A DNA stretch of 64,000 bases from Ferruginibacter yonginensis (GCF_042651465.1 NZ_JBHSCZ010000002.1:186001-250000), one strand, 5' to 3'; shown: positions 40,342 to 49,232, numbered from the stretch's first letter. The notes: a model not told the origin generated them from the letters alone. Program-made: numbers and translations.

Positions 40342-42560
40342 GGAGCTTGTAGCAAAGTGGCTACTTTTTTTGCTGCTGCTTGGTTAATGTTATTGTTATA
40401 AGATGATATAACGTCTAATTTTTCACGGAGTGATAAATGAAAATTAAGCGCTGCTGATTTGTCTTCATTTTGTGGTGTGTACATAAATGTTGCTTTGTAA
40501 ACATTTACACCCAATTCGTTTTTAAAATAACCAAATTGATCAGCTTGGTAAAAATCTTGTAACTTAAACCAGTTATGCTGTAACATGGTAGCAGGGGTTA
40601 CAATCATATCGGTTACTGATTTTGTTTCAAAGGGTTGTTGCCAGCCATCATCTAACCGATCTCTTATTTGTACTAATAAAACACCACTTGTATTTGCTTT
40701 AATCCATTCTTTAAAATTATCAATAAATCGCAAAGCAGTTTCTTGTCCATAATTATCTCTTAAGCCAGCATCCATTACATCAATAACGGGTTCACTGGGT
40801 AACCAAACATTCGGCAATACGTAAGGAAAAGTAGCATTCATTCGTAAAGCGGTTAAAATCCGCAAATCATTTGGGTCTTGCTTTTTAAAAAGCTGTGCAA
40901 AGTCAACTGCATCGGCATTGGTGGTAGTATCATTTTGTAATGAAGTAGGCTTCATCATAAAACTAACCGGCTGTGTACTTATAATTAATTTTCGGGCATC
41001 GGTTTTTATAACAGCATTAAAAAAAATTAAAGGGGCTGCTGCTTGTTTTTCTAGTTCATAAAAATCTTTTAGTTGTTTGTTAAGTACACCCTCAGTATTT
41101 TGACCAAGCTTTCTTTCAAAAGCATAACCCCTATCTTTTACATATTGTTTATTACCAACGTCAAATTTTTGAATTGGGGCAAAAATATCTCGAGCCATTA
41201 GTGAGGTAAATACGGGGTTTAATAAATCTTTTGAAATATTATCCGTATACTTTTTGTTGTAAATATTTAAGGCTGGGTTTTTTAATTTATTTACATACAA
41301 ACCTCTGTAATAGGCAGCTGCCAACATACCGCCACTAGCGCCACTCATTAAAAACGTTTGGTTCATTAATGCTCCATTACTCAAACTATCGGTTTGCTGT
41401 AGTACGTTCATAGTAAAGGCGGCACTTCGTAAACCACCGCCACTTACATTAATAAAAACAAGTAATGGCTTGGCTGTTTTTTGTTTGGCTTTCCATTTAT
41501 TTAAAATGGTGAGCATATTTTGTTTGTCTGCCTCAATTTGAGCTGGGCTATTTAAAGCTTGTATGGAGTGTTTATTATAGGCAGGCCGCAGTAATTTGTT
41601 TGTATAATTTAAACCGTATGCTTTGTTACGTGGGTCAATAATTTCTTTTTCGTACAATAAGTTTAACACACCAAACACTATAATGACTGCTACCAAACTC
41701 CAGCTTTGTAAAAAATAAGTAAGTGCACCAATAACGGCAATCAATAATGCAAACACTGTAATAATACTAGCTGCTGCAGGTATTTCAAACAATGTATGTT
41801 CTTGTAAAAAACCTGTTGTTACAATTAAAGCAAATGCCAATACAATACTTAAAATGGCAACTAAGTGGTGTCGTTTAAATACAGTATCCAAATAATCTTG
41901 CCGATAGTGAGCAACATTTCTGCACTTGCTGATTTTAAAACCGGTGTTGAGGTACCAATAAACTTTTAATCCAAATTCATCGTATTTTTTTTCTTTTGCA
42001 GTAAATGTTTTATTAAACCGATCGGGGTTCGTTATGATAGGTATCATACTTCTTTCAATGGTTTTACCAGCTGTAAAAAAGTAGGCAAAAGTGATAAGGA
42101 GTAAAATAAAAATTCCTAAAAATATACCCAGCATTTCAATGGCAATGCCGCTACCATTCATCAACTCTTTGTAATCATTAAAATGATACAACTTTATAAA
42201 ATAGTAGGTTAAAAATGAAATAGGTATTAAGCTATTATTTATACAATATTTTAAAAAAGGATTAGCAGTAGTAGCCAAAAATTTCAATCGCCTGCTATGC
42301 AAAATAAACGTGGTAACATTCCAACTCATTATAAAAACACCCATTGCTAAACCAGTAATTATAGCCCCTAATATATTTACTGACCCCAAATATTCAGGCG
42401 AAAAAAACAAAGCATCTGCCCCAAATGTTTTCATAAAAACACTGGCTACTGTACTAAAAAGTATTGCCCAAAAAAATAATAATACTTGGTATTTCCTAAA
42501 GTGCAGTATGAGTAACTGTACAGGCAACGAATAAAATACGTTCTTTAAAAAATGAACCAT
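40338..42560 (-). CDS. polytopic membrane protein with patatin-like phospholipase domain
   Basis: A 740-residue protein. Its first ~330 residues form eight or so hydrophobic helices; the C-terminal ~400 residues carry a patatin fold with SGGGLRSAAFT (oxyanion hole), GASGG (Ser nucleophile in MSGASGGM) and the Asp dyad in DAGLRDNYG. It should hydrolyse acyl esters at the membrane face. An in-frame TTG (42569) precedes ATG 42560. It begins 65 bases downstream of the heme A synthase stop and may be in the same transcript. Substrate unknown; fusion of patatin to a large membrane domain is not usual. Confidence 0.8.
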   Translation of the reverse strand: MVHFLKNVFYSLPVQLLILHFRKYQVLLFFWAILFSTVASVFMKTFGADALFFSPEYLGSVNILGAIITGLAMGVFIMSWNVTTFILHSRRLKFLATTANPFLKYCINNSLIPISFLTYYFIKLYHFNDYKELMNGSGIAIEMLGIFLGIFILLLITFAYFFTAGKTIERSMIPIITNPDRFNKTFTAKEKKYDEFGLKVYWYLNTGFKISKCRNVAHYRQDYLDTVFKRHHLVAILSIVLAFALIVTTGFLQEHTLFEIPAAASIITVFALLIAVIGALTYFLQSWSLVAVIIVFGVLNLLYEKEIIDPRNKAYGLNYTNKLLRPAYNKHSIQALNSPAQIEADKQNMLTILNKWKAKQKTAKPLLVFINVSGGGLRSAAFTMNVLQQTDSLSNGALMNQTFLMSGASGGMLAAAYYRGLYVNKLKNPALNIYNKKYTDNISKDLLNPVFTSLMARDIFAPIQKFDVGNKQYVKDRGYAFERKLGQNTEGVLNKQLKDFYELEKQAAAPLIFFNAVIKTDARKLIISTQPVSFMMKPTSLQNDTTTNADAVDFAQLFKKQDPNDLRILTALRMNATFPYVLPNVWLPSEPVIDVMDAGLRDNYGQETALRFIDNFKEWIKANTSGVLLVQIRDRLDDGWQQPFETKSVTDMIVTPATMLQHNWFKLQDFYQADQFGYFKNELGVNVYKATFMYTPQNEDKSAALNFHLSLREKLDVISSYNNNINQAAAKKVATLLQAP

Positions 42561-42567
42561 GTACTGC

Positions 42568-42601
42568 AATTTTAAGTGGGTGATATTATTACCTTAAAAT
42601 T
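42568..42601. repeat. 9-bp inverted repeat before the patatin-like gene
   Basis: AATTTTAAG (42568-42576) and CTTAAAATT (42593-42601) pair around a 16-base spacer, directly upstream of the patatin gene start. No T-tract follows, so more likely a binding site or mRNA hairpin than a terminator. Confidence 0.35.
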
Positions 42602-42625
42602 ACACTAGTTCTTTTACAATTTTAC

Positions 42626-43558
42626 TTACCCTTTTAAAAGATCAGTTGTGTTTTTTGTATTTAACAACGCATACATAATTTGTGTAATGGCTAATGTTGC
42701 CAATAACAAATGTATGGGTTGGGCCACGGCTGGCATATCTAAATAAAATAACACAATACCAGTAGTGGCACTTAATAACACAATACCCAATAAATTTTGT
42801 AAAGGCTTTTTAAGTGCTGCTACTTTACGGCAATACCATGTAATATAAAAAACGGAGAGTAAAACAATCCACGAAAAACTGCGGTGAATTAAAAAAGCAA
42901 TAGGCATTTCGGCCAACCAAGCAGCTCTTTGTTCGTAATGCAATTGTTTTGAAACATCATCTACATACATTCTTACCATAGTACCTAGCACACTTTGTAT
43001 GAATACAACGATGAGCATATAAAATAAAGCTTTACGCATTTTAATACCAGCTGTTTTTTTGAACAACCTGTTTGTTACACACATTAACAAGGCTAATTGT
43101 ATTTGCGATAATGCCAATGCAAATAACAAGTGAACCGATATGCTAAGATGGGCCAAATTCAATTTTACTACTATTGCACCAAACAAGCCGGTTAATATTA
43201 CAATAATCAAAAAAGCTAGTGCTAATCGAAATGCTTGTGTTTGTTCTTTTCGTTTTTTAAATAACAACGCAGCTTGTATAATGGCAAACAAACCAAGTAA
43301 GGCACCTACTAGGCGGTTTACATATTCAATCCAAGTATGGTAAACATTAAAGCTGTGGTCAATATCCTGAACTTTTAAATATTTTTCAAAATCGGGTGGT
43401 AATTGTGCAGCATTGGTTGGCGGCACCCACATACCAAAACAACGAGGCCAATCAGGGCAACCCATTCCACTTTGTGTGGTACGAACTATACCACCTGCTA
43501 TAATTACGATGAACGTTAATATAAATGTTGCTAGCACCCACCTTCTTACTGCTGTCAT
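42626..43558 (-). CDS. ctaA: heme A synthase (COX15/CtaA family)
   Basis: Oxidises heme O to heme A for aa3-type cytochrome oxidase. A 310-residue inner-membrane protein with eight helices. Helix 1 ends in GGIVRTTQSGMGCPDWPRCFG, and paired histidines occur in YHTWIEYVNRLVGAL and HLSISVHLLFALALSQ, then HRSFSWIVLL and HLLLATLAITQ. No oxidase subunits are in the window. It has its own -7 element on the minus strand and runs divergently from rnhB. Confidence 0.92.
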   Translation of the reverse strand: MTAVRRWVLATFILTFIVIIAGGIVRTTQSGMGCPDWPRCFGMWVPPTNAAQLPPDFEKYLKVQDIDHSFNVYHTWIEYVNRLVGALLGLFAIIQAALLFKKRKEQTQAFRLALAFLIIVILTGLFGAIVVKLNLAHLSISVHLLFALALSQIQLALLMCVTNRLFKKTAGIKMRKALFYMLIVVFIQSVLGTMVRMYVDDVSKQLHYEQRAAWLAEMPIAFLIHRSFSWIVLLSVFYITWYCRKVAALKKPLQNLLGIVLLSATTGIVLFYLDMPAVAQPIHLLLATLAITQIMYALLNTKNTTDLLKG

Positions 43559-43574
43559 AAAAAAAATATTATTA

Positions 43575-43582
43575 CAAATTTA
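43575..43582 (-). promoter_or_regulatory. -7 element TAAATTTG for ctaA
   Basis: An exact match on the minus strand, 16 bases before the ctaA ATG (43558). No TTG at the expected distance. Confidence 0.55.
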
Positions 43583-43614
43583 CGAAATGCCGTGGTGAAT
43601 AGGTTGCTAAACAA

Positions 43615-43622
43615 GATATTTG
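43615..43622 (+). promoter_or_regulatory. -7-like element GATATTTG, six bases before rnhB
   Basis: A one-mismatch version of TAnnTTTG, so near the ATG at 43629 that the rnhB leader would be one or two bases. The ctaA and rnhB promoters lie back-to-back in 70 bases. Confidence 0.4.
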
Positions 43623-43628
43623 TAAACG

Positions 43629-44210
43629 ATGTTACTACCTTACTTACATGAACATTTTGTAGAAGCCGGAGTAGATGAAGCTGGCAGGGGTTGCTATGCA
43701 GGACCTGTATTTGCAGCTGCAGTAATATTACCACCAAATTTTCATCACCCATTATTAAATGACAGCAAAAAATTATCTGAAAAAAATAGGGATATACTAA
43801 AACCTATTATTGAACAACAAAGTATTGCTTTTGCAGTAGCCAGCGTTGATAATAATGATATTGATGCTATTAATATTTTACAAGCTTCATACAAAGCCAT
43901 GCACCTTGCTATTGCGAAACTGAACACTACACCTCATTTTTTATTGATAGATGGCAATCGCTTTAAACCTTACCCATTAATAAAACATGAGTGCATTGTT
44001 AAAGGCGATGGCAAATACGCCGCTATAGCAGCAGCCAGTATTTTGGCAAAAACCTATAGGGATGCATATATGAACCAATTACACTTTCAACACCCTGAGT
44101 ACGATTGGCAACGCAACAAAGGATACGGCACGGCTACACACCGCCATGCTATTGCATTACATGGGCTAACGCCTTATCATCGAAAAAGTTTCAATATTAT
44201 GCCAACATAA
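43629..44210 (+). CDS. rnhB: ribonuclease HII
   Basis: Removes RNA from DNA:RNA hybrids and excises single ribonucleotides. A 193-residue protein with the catalytic acid block VDEAGRGCYAGPV (Asp16, Glu17), the later ILLIDG-type strand in FLLIDGNRF, KGDGKYAAIAAASILAKTYRD, and RNKGYGTATHRHAI. Length normal. Confidence 0.95.
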   Translation: MLLPYLHEHFVEAGVDEAGRGCYAGPVFAAAVILPPNFHHPLLNDSKKLSEKNRDILKPIIEQQSIAFAVASVDNNDIDAINILQASYKAMHLAIAKLNTTPHFLLIDGNRFKPYPLIKHECIVKGDGKYAAIAAASILAKTYRDAYMNQLHFQHPEYDWQRNKGYGTATHRHAIALHGLTPYHRKSFNIMPT

Positions 44211-44291
44211 AAAAATAAATTTTATTAACCGGCGTTTAAACTTTTGAAAAACACAAAAGTCTATCATACATAACAATAAAAATTACAAGCC

Positions 44292-44612
44292 ATGCATATT
44301 AAATTATTATTAGCCGTTACTATTTTTAGCGCTGCAACCACTGCTTCATTTGCACAAACTGTTGCTGCAAGACCAGCCACTAGCTTGCGTACAGACAATA
44401 AGCGTATTCGCCAAGGTGTAAAAAGCGGTGAACTAACAAAGGCAGAAACGGTACGTTTAAAATCGCAACAAGCAGCCGTTTACCAAGAGCAAAAAGCTTA
44501 CAAAGCCGATGGCGTAGTAACACCAGCAGAGCGTAAAGATTTAAGACAAGATAAAAGAAAATTGAGCAGAAATATAAAGCGTCAAAAAAATGATGCTCAA
44601 ACACAGCCTTAG
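44292..44612 (+). CDS. small secreted basic coil protein
   Basis: A 106-residue protein with a Sec signal peptide (cleavage after ASFAQ). The mature part is Lys/Arg/Gln-rich with a heptad-like pattern: IRQGVKSGELTKAETVRLK then GVVTPAERKDLRQDKRKLSRNI, two related helix-loop segments that resemble EF-hand-less periplasmic coils common in Chitinophagaceae. It lacks any enzymatic motif. A terminator at 44637 follows. Confidence 0.55.
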   Translation: MHIKLLLAVTIFSAATTASFAQTVAARPATSLRTDNKRIRQGVKSGELTKAETVRLKSQQAAVYQEQKAYKADGVVTPAERKDLRQDKRKLSRNIKRQKNDAQTQP

Positions 44613-44636
44613 TTTTAGTTTGTAAGGATAATACAT

Positions 44637-44669
44637 ACAGCAACTTCGAAAGCGGTTGCTGTTTTTTTA
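44637..44669 (+). terminator. rho-independent terminator after the secreted coil protein
   Basis: ACAGCAAC (44637-44644) pairs with GTTGCTGT (44655-44662), with an inner CTTCGAAAG hairpin loop, followed by TTTTTT. Confidence 0.85.
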
Positions 44670-44691
44670 TGCTCAATAGCAGCGCAAATGA

Positions 44692-44721
44692 TTGCCACAC
44701 AGTTGGTATTTGTTATTTTTG
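44692..44721 (+). promoter_or_regulatory. promoter TTG-N19-TATTTTTG for the cupin-like gene
   Basis: TTG (44692-44694), 19 bases, then TATTTTTG (44714-44721) match both Bacteroidota promoter boxes exactly. The ATG follows 21 bases later. Confidence 0.7.
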
Positions 44722-44742
44722 CATATTAAATTTTAATTAATT

Positions 44743-45612
44743 ATGCAGTTAAAACCTGTAGATACGGTAGATAGCATTTCAGCCGCTGATTTTAAGAAAT
44801 TGTATTACAACACCAAAAAACCAGTTGTAATTAAAAACTTAGCAAAACAATGGCCTGCTTATAATAAATGGAATTGGGATTATTTTATTGATATAGTAGG
44901 CGATAAAGAAGTAGGCGTTTACAATAACATAAAAAGCGACTCCTACACACCCATTAACACGGCTGATGCGTACATGAAATTTGGCGATTACTTAAAAAAG
45001 GTAAAAGCTGGTCCGCTTGATTTACGCATATTTCTTTTTAATATTTTTCAACATGCACCTGAAGTAGTGAAGGATTTTACCTGGCCAGATGAATTGATGA
45101 AGGGCTTTGTAAAAAAATACCCGATGCTTTTTGTAGGAGGCGAAGGCTCTGTAACTCACATGCATTTTGATATTGATATGAGCCATATTTTACACACCCA
45201 GTTTTCAGGTAAAAAAAGGGTATTGCTTTTTCCGCATGAAGAACAGTACAAATTATACCGCAAACCATGGGAAGTATTGAGCTTGGCCAATTACGCCAAT
45301 TATCATGAATCTTTTGATTATGAAAATTTCCCGGCTGTAAAAAAAGCCCAAGGGTATGAGGTAATTTTAGAGCATGGCGATACTTTATTTATGCCGGCTG
45401 GCTATTGGCACCACATGGAGTATATTGAAAGTGGCTTTGCGATGAGTTTAAGAGCCATGCAAAGTAGTTTAGGTGGTAAGCTTAACGGACTTTGGAAACT
45501 ATTTGGCATGAGAGGTATTGATACTTTAATGAAAAAAACAGCACCAGTTTGGTGGTACAACCGCAAAAAAAAGAAAGTATACCAACTAGCTGCCGCAGCT
45601 ATTAACCAATAA
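44743..45612 (+). CDS. cupin-like (JmjC-type) domain protein
   Basis: A 289-residue protein of the Cupin_8 group, related to Fe(II)/2-oxoglutarate hydroxylases such as FIH. The metal site is visible as HMHFD (HxD) near residue 141 and a distal His in GYWHHMEY near residue 223, with the flanking LFMPAGYWHHM block. 2-oxoglutarate hydroxylation of a protein or tRNA substrate is possible; the target is unknown. No signal peptide. Confidence 0.82.
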   Translation: MQLKPVDTVDSISAADFKKLYYNTKKPVVIKNLAKQWPAYNKWNWDYFIDIVGDKEVGVYNNIKSDSYTPINTADAYMKFGDYLKKVKAGPLDLRIFLFNIFQHAPEVVKDFTWPDELMKGFVKKYPMLFVGGEGSVTHMHFDIDMSHILHTQFSGKKRVLLFPHEEQYKLYRKPWEVLSLANYANYHESFDYENFPAVKKAQGYEVILEHGDTLFMPAGYWHHMEYIESGFAMSLRAMQSSLGGKLNGLWKLFGMRGIDTLMKKTAPVWWYNRKKKKVYQLAAAAINQ

Positions 45613-45830
45613 AAATTAACTATACATTAAAAAAAAATAACATCAGTTTAAAAAAATTGATGTTACTTTACATATTCGAACGAAATGTAGTAAGCGGCTT
45701 TACTTCCTTCACATCCTAACAAATACCAGCACTTTTAACGGGTAATTAATGCAATCTAGTAAACTAGTATAAATTTTTATTGTGGTTTCAGAGGTAAGTA
45801 AGGCCGGTGATATCTATCGCCGGCATTTTT
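45613..45830. other. 218-base intergenic stretch with two hairpins
   Basis: After the cupin-like gene, a hairpin TAACATCA/TGATGTTA (about 45636-45664) lacks a T-tract, while a stronger one (GCCGGTGATA/TATCGCCGGC, 45803-45824, then ATTTTTTT) 170 bases further on does terminate. What lies between has no convincing ORF; it may be a long 3' untranslated region or a small RNA. Confidence 0.5.
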
Positions 45831-45832
45831 TT
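45803..45832 (+). terminator. rho-independent terminator far downstream of the cupin-like gene
   Basis: A near-perfect 10-bp inverted repeat with one G.U pair, then a T-tract. It is 190 bases from the nearest plus-strand stop codon. Confidence 0.8.
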
Positions 45833-46757
45833 ATAAGCTTATTGCCACATGCACCATACCTCTATTACCTGCTTGTACAAACCCACTTGCCAAATTTTGT
45901 TGCAATACTGGCTGAAAATTAGCCCCCATAGACAGTGCTTTAAACGATGTTTCAACACCAAAAGTGCCTGTTAGTAAGCGCCCACCAGATAAATCAACCA
46001 AGGTTTTATTATCAATATCTTTTTGAGATTGCTCCCATTGCACACCTAAATTTGGTGCCAAAGTGCATTTATTGTTGATGTTGAATTTATAATACAATTG
46101 ACCGTTTATACTTAATTTATTTCCATAATTATAATCATACTTGTTATTAGTATTCATTTTGTAATTAGCCGATATATTTAATCCCACATCATTTAAACGT
46201 ACATCATACATAGTTTGAATTAAAAAATCTGTACTAGCCGTACCTAATTGAAATAAATTAGCATTTTGGTTACGTCCGTTTTTATCAGCGGTTTCATACT
46301 TACCTGTGGGTGCTTTAATACCTGCACCTACCCATAAGCTTTGCACTAATAATTTTGTACCCATAACAGGCGTACGTTTATTGAGTAGCTGATAATACCC
46401 TGAAAGTATTATATCGCCCAATCCATTTTTTTGTGCTTTGTTTGTTGCCGTATTTCTTTCATTGAAATTATATGGTAATGATGCCATGAGCCTAAATTTT
46501 TTACCAATATTCCATCCTGCCCAAACCTCAGCCACTTTGTAACTTTCATTTGTTGTTAAGTAGGTAGTAGCACCACCTAAGCCGATATGTGTTCGTACAT
46601 TGTTATATCGATAACGCAAGCCAATAATTTTCTTTTTAAAATCGGGCAATACACCAATATAAGCATTGCCAGCACCGCAGCCACATATATCGCAGGCTTT
46701 AGTGATATTCGGCAATGCCAACATTACTATCAATATCCATTTTATAATTTTATTCAT
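45831..46757 (-). CDS. CxxCxC outer-membrane-type beta-barrel protein of the copper locus
   Basis: A 308-residue exported protein. A signal peptide ends near NITKA and the mature N-terminus is CDICGCGAGNAYIGVLPDF, a Cys cluster (CDICGC) fit for metal binding. The rest alternates aromatic and polar residues in beta-strand pattern and ends in a Leu-terminated strand GMVHVAISL, typical of a small outer-membrane barrel. Bacteroidota carry such proteins next to MbnP and MbnH genes, as here. Role in copper passage is inferred from context. Confidence 0.65.
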   Translation of the reverse strand: MNKIIKWILIVMLALPNITKACDICGCGAGNAYIGVLPDFKKKIIGLRYRYNNVRTHIGLGGATTYLTTNESYKVAEVWAGWNIGKKFRLMASLPYNFNERNTATNKAQKNGLGDIILSGYYQLLNKRTPVMGTKLLVQSLWVGAGIKAPTGKYETADKNGRNQNANLFQLGTASTDFLIQTMYDVRLNDVGLNISANYKMNTNNKYDYNYGNKLSINGQLYYKFNINNKCTLAPNLGVQWEQSQKDIDNKTLVDLSGGRLLTGTFGVETSFKALSMGANFQPVLQQNLASGFVQAGNRGMVHVAISL

Positions 46758-46824
46758 ACAACTCAGTTTATAAATAATAGGTATCTATACCGATTGATAT
46801 TATATCTACTATTCTTGTTCTTAA

Positions 46825-47856
46825 TTACTGTTCTGATAAGTTTCTATTCGAAATAAAATTGGCATCATTCAACGTATTTAAAAATGCCAGCAATTGTTGT
46901 TGTTCAGTATTACTTAATGGAATACCAATTGGATTGTTTTGAGTGAAAATAACATCTAACGTAGTTGAAGGTTGTACTTGGTGATCATAGTGTGCTAATA
47001 CAGCATTTAATGTAAAAAACCTGCCATCATGCATATAGGGTGCTGTGTAAAACAAATTTCGCAAACTAGGCACCCTGAATTTATATAAATCATTGTCTTG
47101 ATGAGTGATGTTATAACGGCCTTTGTCATCAATAATACTAGGAGCCAATCCATTATTTTTAAATGAAAAATTGGTAAACAGGGGTTCGGTATGACAGCCA
47201 TTGCATTTTTGTTGAAATACAGTATAGCCTTTACTTTCAGCCTCCGTAAAGCTTGCTTGGTTGCGTTTTACACTATCATATTTTGATTGATCACTCACAC
47301 ACATCAACATAAATTGCGATAATGCTTTTAATACCACCGTTGCATTAATATCAGTACTACCAAATGCTTTTTGAAACATGGGCGCATAGGTACCATTGTT
47401 ACGAAGTTTTTGAAGGACGTTGGCCATGCTTTCGCCCATTTCTTCAGGAGCAGTAATGGGAATGATGGGCTGTAAGTCGAGGTTAAACACACCACCATCC
47501 CATAAAAAATTTGTGTTCCATGCTAAATTCATAATAGGTAAACTATTACGTGTACCTAGTTGATCAAATATACCATGACTCACACTGTGCCCATGCTGTG
47601 TAAATGCTGATGATTGAATATGGCAACTACCACAACTGATGCTGTTATCGGCAGATAATATAGGGTCGTAAAATAATTTTCTGCCCAATGCAAAACCATC
47701 TTTTGAAACAGTATTAGCAGCAAAATTATAAGTAGGTGCAGGAAAATGAGTAGGCTGTTGAAACCCAACAAAGTTTTCTATTTCAGTGATGGCTTTGTTG
47801 CAGGCAATTAAGCCTACAACAAAGCAACTAATCACCCATATAAATTTATAATTCAT
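46825..47856 (-). CDS. di-heme cytochrome c peroxidase, MbnH-like
   Basis: A 343-residue lipoprotein (lipobox IAC, Cys near residue 19) with two CxxCH heme sites: C75/C78/H79 in SCGSCHIQ, and C218/C221/H222 in KCNGCHTEP, plus FRVPSLRNLFYTAPYMHDGRFFTL. It belongs to the bacterial cytochrome c peroxidase/MauG family. Because it lies 14 bases from an MbnP gene, it probably acts as MbnH, which oxidises a Trp of MbnP to kynurenine to build a copper site. Peroxidase function is the alternative. Confidence 0.85.
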   Translation of the reverse strand: MNYKFIWVISCFVVGLIACNKAITEIENFVGFQQPTHFPAPTYNFAANTVSKDGFALGRKLFYDPILSADNSISCGSCHIQSSAFTQHGHSVSHGIFDQLGTRNSLPIMNLAWNTNFLWDGGVFNLDLQPIIPITAPEEMGESMANVLQKLRNNGTYAPMFQKAFGSTDINATVVLKALSQFMLMCVSDQSKYDSVKRNQASFTEAESKGYTVFQQKCNGCHTEPLFTNFSFKNNGLAPSIIDDKGRYNITHQDNDLYKFRVPSLRNLFYTAPYMHDGRFFTLNAVLAHYDHQVQPSTTLDVIFTQNNPIGIPLSNTEQQQLLAFLNTLNDANFISNRNLSEQ

Positions 47857-47870
47857 AGTGTTGCTGTTGA

Positions 47871-48668
47871 TTAGTTATGTGTATGATCATGCGTAAACAT
47901 TGCTTTATAATTGTTTGCAATGTTAGCACTGTTGGTTGCCCCATGTACGGCAGAAACGCTTGCAATACTTACGTTGGTATTACCAGTAAACACTTTTAAA
48001 ATATCTGCAAATAAATGCACATCACTCGTATTGTCTTTTTTAACTACAGCAATACCTCTTGCAGATAAATCTAGCGTTACAATACGGGTATTGTTGATTG
48101 TAGGTGATGTGTAGCCACCGAACAAACCAATATGGTATTGAAATATATTACCAGTTTGTGGCGATGCAGATGACGTTCCTTCGAGTTTAAAATGTATATA
48201 GCCACTGTTCCAACTCCAATACATGCCAGCAGCAGTAGTAGCTGGGTCAAGTACACCCGTTCTTTCGCTAATATCTTTGGTGTTACGTAAACTATCAACA
48301 CCTACCATAAAACATACACTTTTGTACTGACCAACGGGTAAGGTAAACTCAGGTGCATGTGAAGCATCAATGCTTTCATCAATTAAAAAATAGCTTTCTT
48401 TTTGCGGTATGGTGATAACAGTTCCATCTGTTTTTGTGAAGGAGAAATTACTTACAAAATACTTTAATGTGGTTACTTTAAAACTTTCGTTAGATGCATT
48501 TGTATAGGTACCTGTATTAAGTTGTAAGTCTGAAGCACCAACAACATTATCAAATTCAACAGCAATTTTACCTGTTGCATTCATGTCTGTAGAAATAGGT
48601 GTATCTGTTTTTTTACAAGATGTAAATAGGCTAGTAGCAGCGATGGCTACGAAAAATAATTTTTTCAT
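47871..48668 (-). CDS. MbnP-family copper-binding lipoprotein
   Basis: A 265-residue lipoprotein (lipobox TSC, Cys near residue 18). The family block is intact: GMYWSWNSGYIHFKLEG at about residue 148, with the Trp residues that MbnH oxidises, plus FQYHIGLFGG and the final His-rich HDHTHN tail. MbnP binds Cu(I) and was first known from methanobactin operons. Here no methanobactin precursor is visible. It heads the MbnP-MbnH-barrel trio. Confidence 0.85.
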   Translation of the reverse strand: MKKLFFVAIAATSLFTSCKKTDTPISTDMNATGKIAVEFDNVVGASDLQLNTGTYTNASNESFKVTTLKYFVSNFSFTKTDGTVITIPQKESYFLIDESIDASHAPEFTLPVGQYKSVCFMVGVDSLRNTKDISERTGVLDPATTAAGMYWSWNSGYIHFKLEGTSSASPQTGNIFQYHIGLFGGYTSPTINNTRIVTLDLSARGIAVVKKDNTSDVHLFADILKVFTGNTNVSIASVSAVHGATNSANIANNYKAMFTHDHTHN

Positions 48669-48806
48669 GTTATATGTATAAGTTATTACAATAAAGTGCC
48701 TGTTTGTATACTTGCATACACAAAAGCATTACAATATTGCACACATTAAAGTGTCAATTTTTAAAAAAGAAATTGTTTGAAATGGTAATTACAGTTATAT
48801 GTAAAA

Positions 48807-49184
48807 CTATACTGATGGTGGGTGAAAACAACTACGAGGCATGGCCACAGGGGTTCCATGTGTATACAATAATGCGAAAGCGTTGTTATTTATTTCAGTA
48901 AAAACAATATTATGTGTTGTGGCAAAAAATGATTTAGAAGATACGATTTGATTTTTTGCTTGTTCTCTATGTTCGTTCTGTTGGTTTTCGTTTTTTTCTT
49001 CTTCTTGCAACTTCTTCATCATTTGGCATTTACCATTACAACGTAGTTTTGGTTTGGCTTTATTGATACAGTTTTTTGCATAAGCATTGGTGTTTAAATA
49101 ATAATCTGCCACCAGCAAGTTTTTGCTGAAAGTGCCTGCTATAAAGGCTATTAGTAATATGGCAGCTATAAATTGCTTAAACAT
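48807..49184 (-). CDS. Cys-rich small exported protein (probable copper-locus member)
   Basis: A 125-residue exported protein with a signal segment (FIAAILLIAFIAGTF) and a metal-binding-looking region NCINKAKPKLRCNGKCQMM (three cysteines) followed by a Lys/Glu/Gln coil. A late Cys is in PRSCFHPPSV, a C-terminal pattern I have seen in Bacteroidota proteins near copper and TonB-receptor genes (recall, unverified). Has its own consensus promoter; 138 bases precede MbnP. Confidence 0.55.
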   Translation of the reverse strand: MFKQFIAAILLIAFIAGTFSKNLLVADYYLNTNAYAKNCINKAKPKLRCNGKCQMMKKLQEEEKNENQQNEHREQAKNQIVSSKSFFATTHNIVFTEINNNAFALLYTHGTPVAMPRSCFHPPSV

Positions 49185-49199
49185 TTTTTAAAGATGTTG

Positions 49200-49228
49200 C
49201 AAAGATATAAACGAATGTATAACCACAA
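49200..49228 (-). promoter_or_regulatory. promoter of the copper locus (TTG-N18-TATCTTTG)
   Basis: On the minus strand TTG (49228-49226), 18 bases, then TATCTTTG (49207-49200). The ATG of the Cys-rich gene follows 15 bases later. Confidence 0.6.
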
Positions 49229-49232
49229 AAAT

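Noticed and set aside
48704..48901. Plus-strand 65-codon frame in the gap between MbnP and the Cys-rich gene
   Set aside because: It runs into the antisense of the Cys-rich gene, has no promoter element, and its composition follows the intergenic AT bias.
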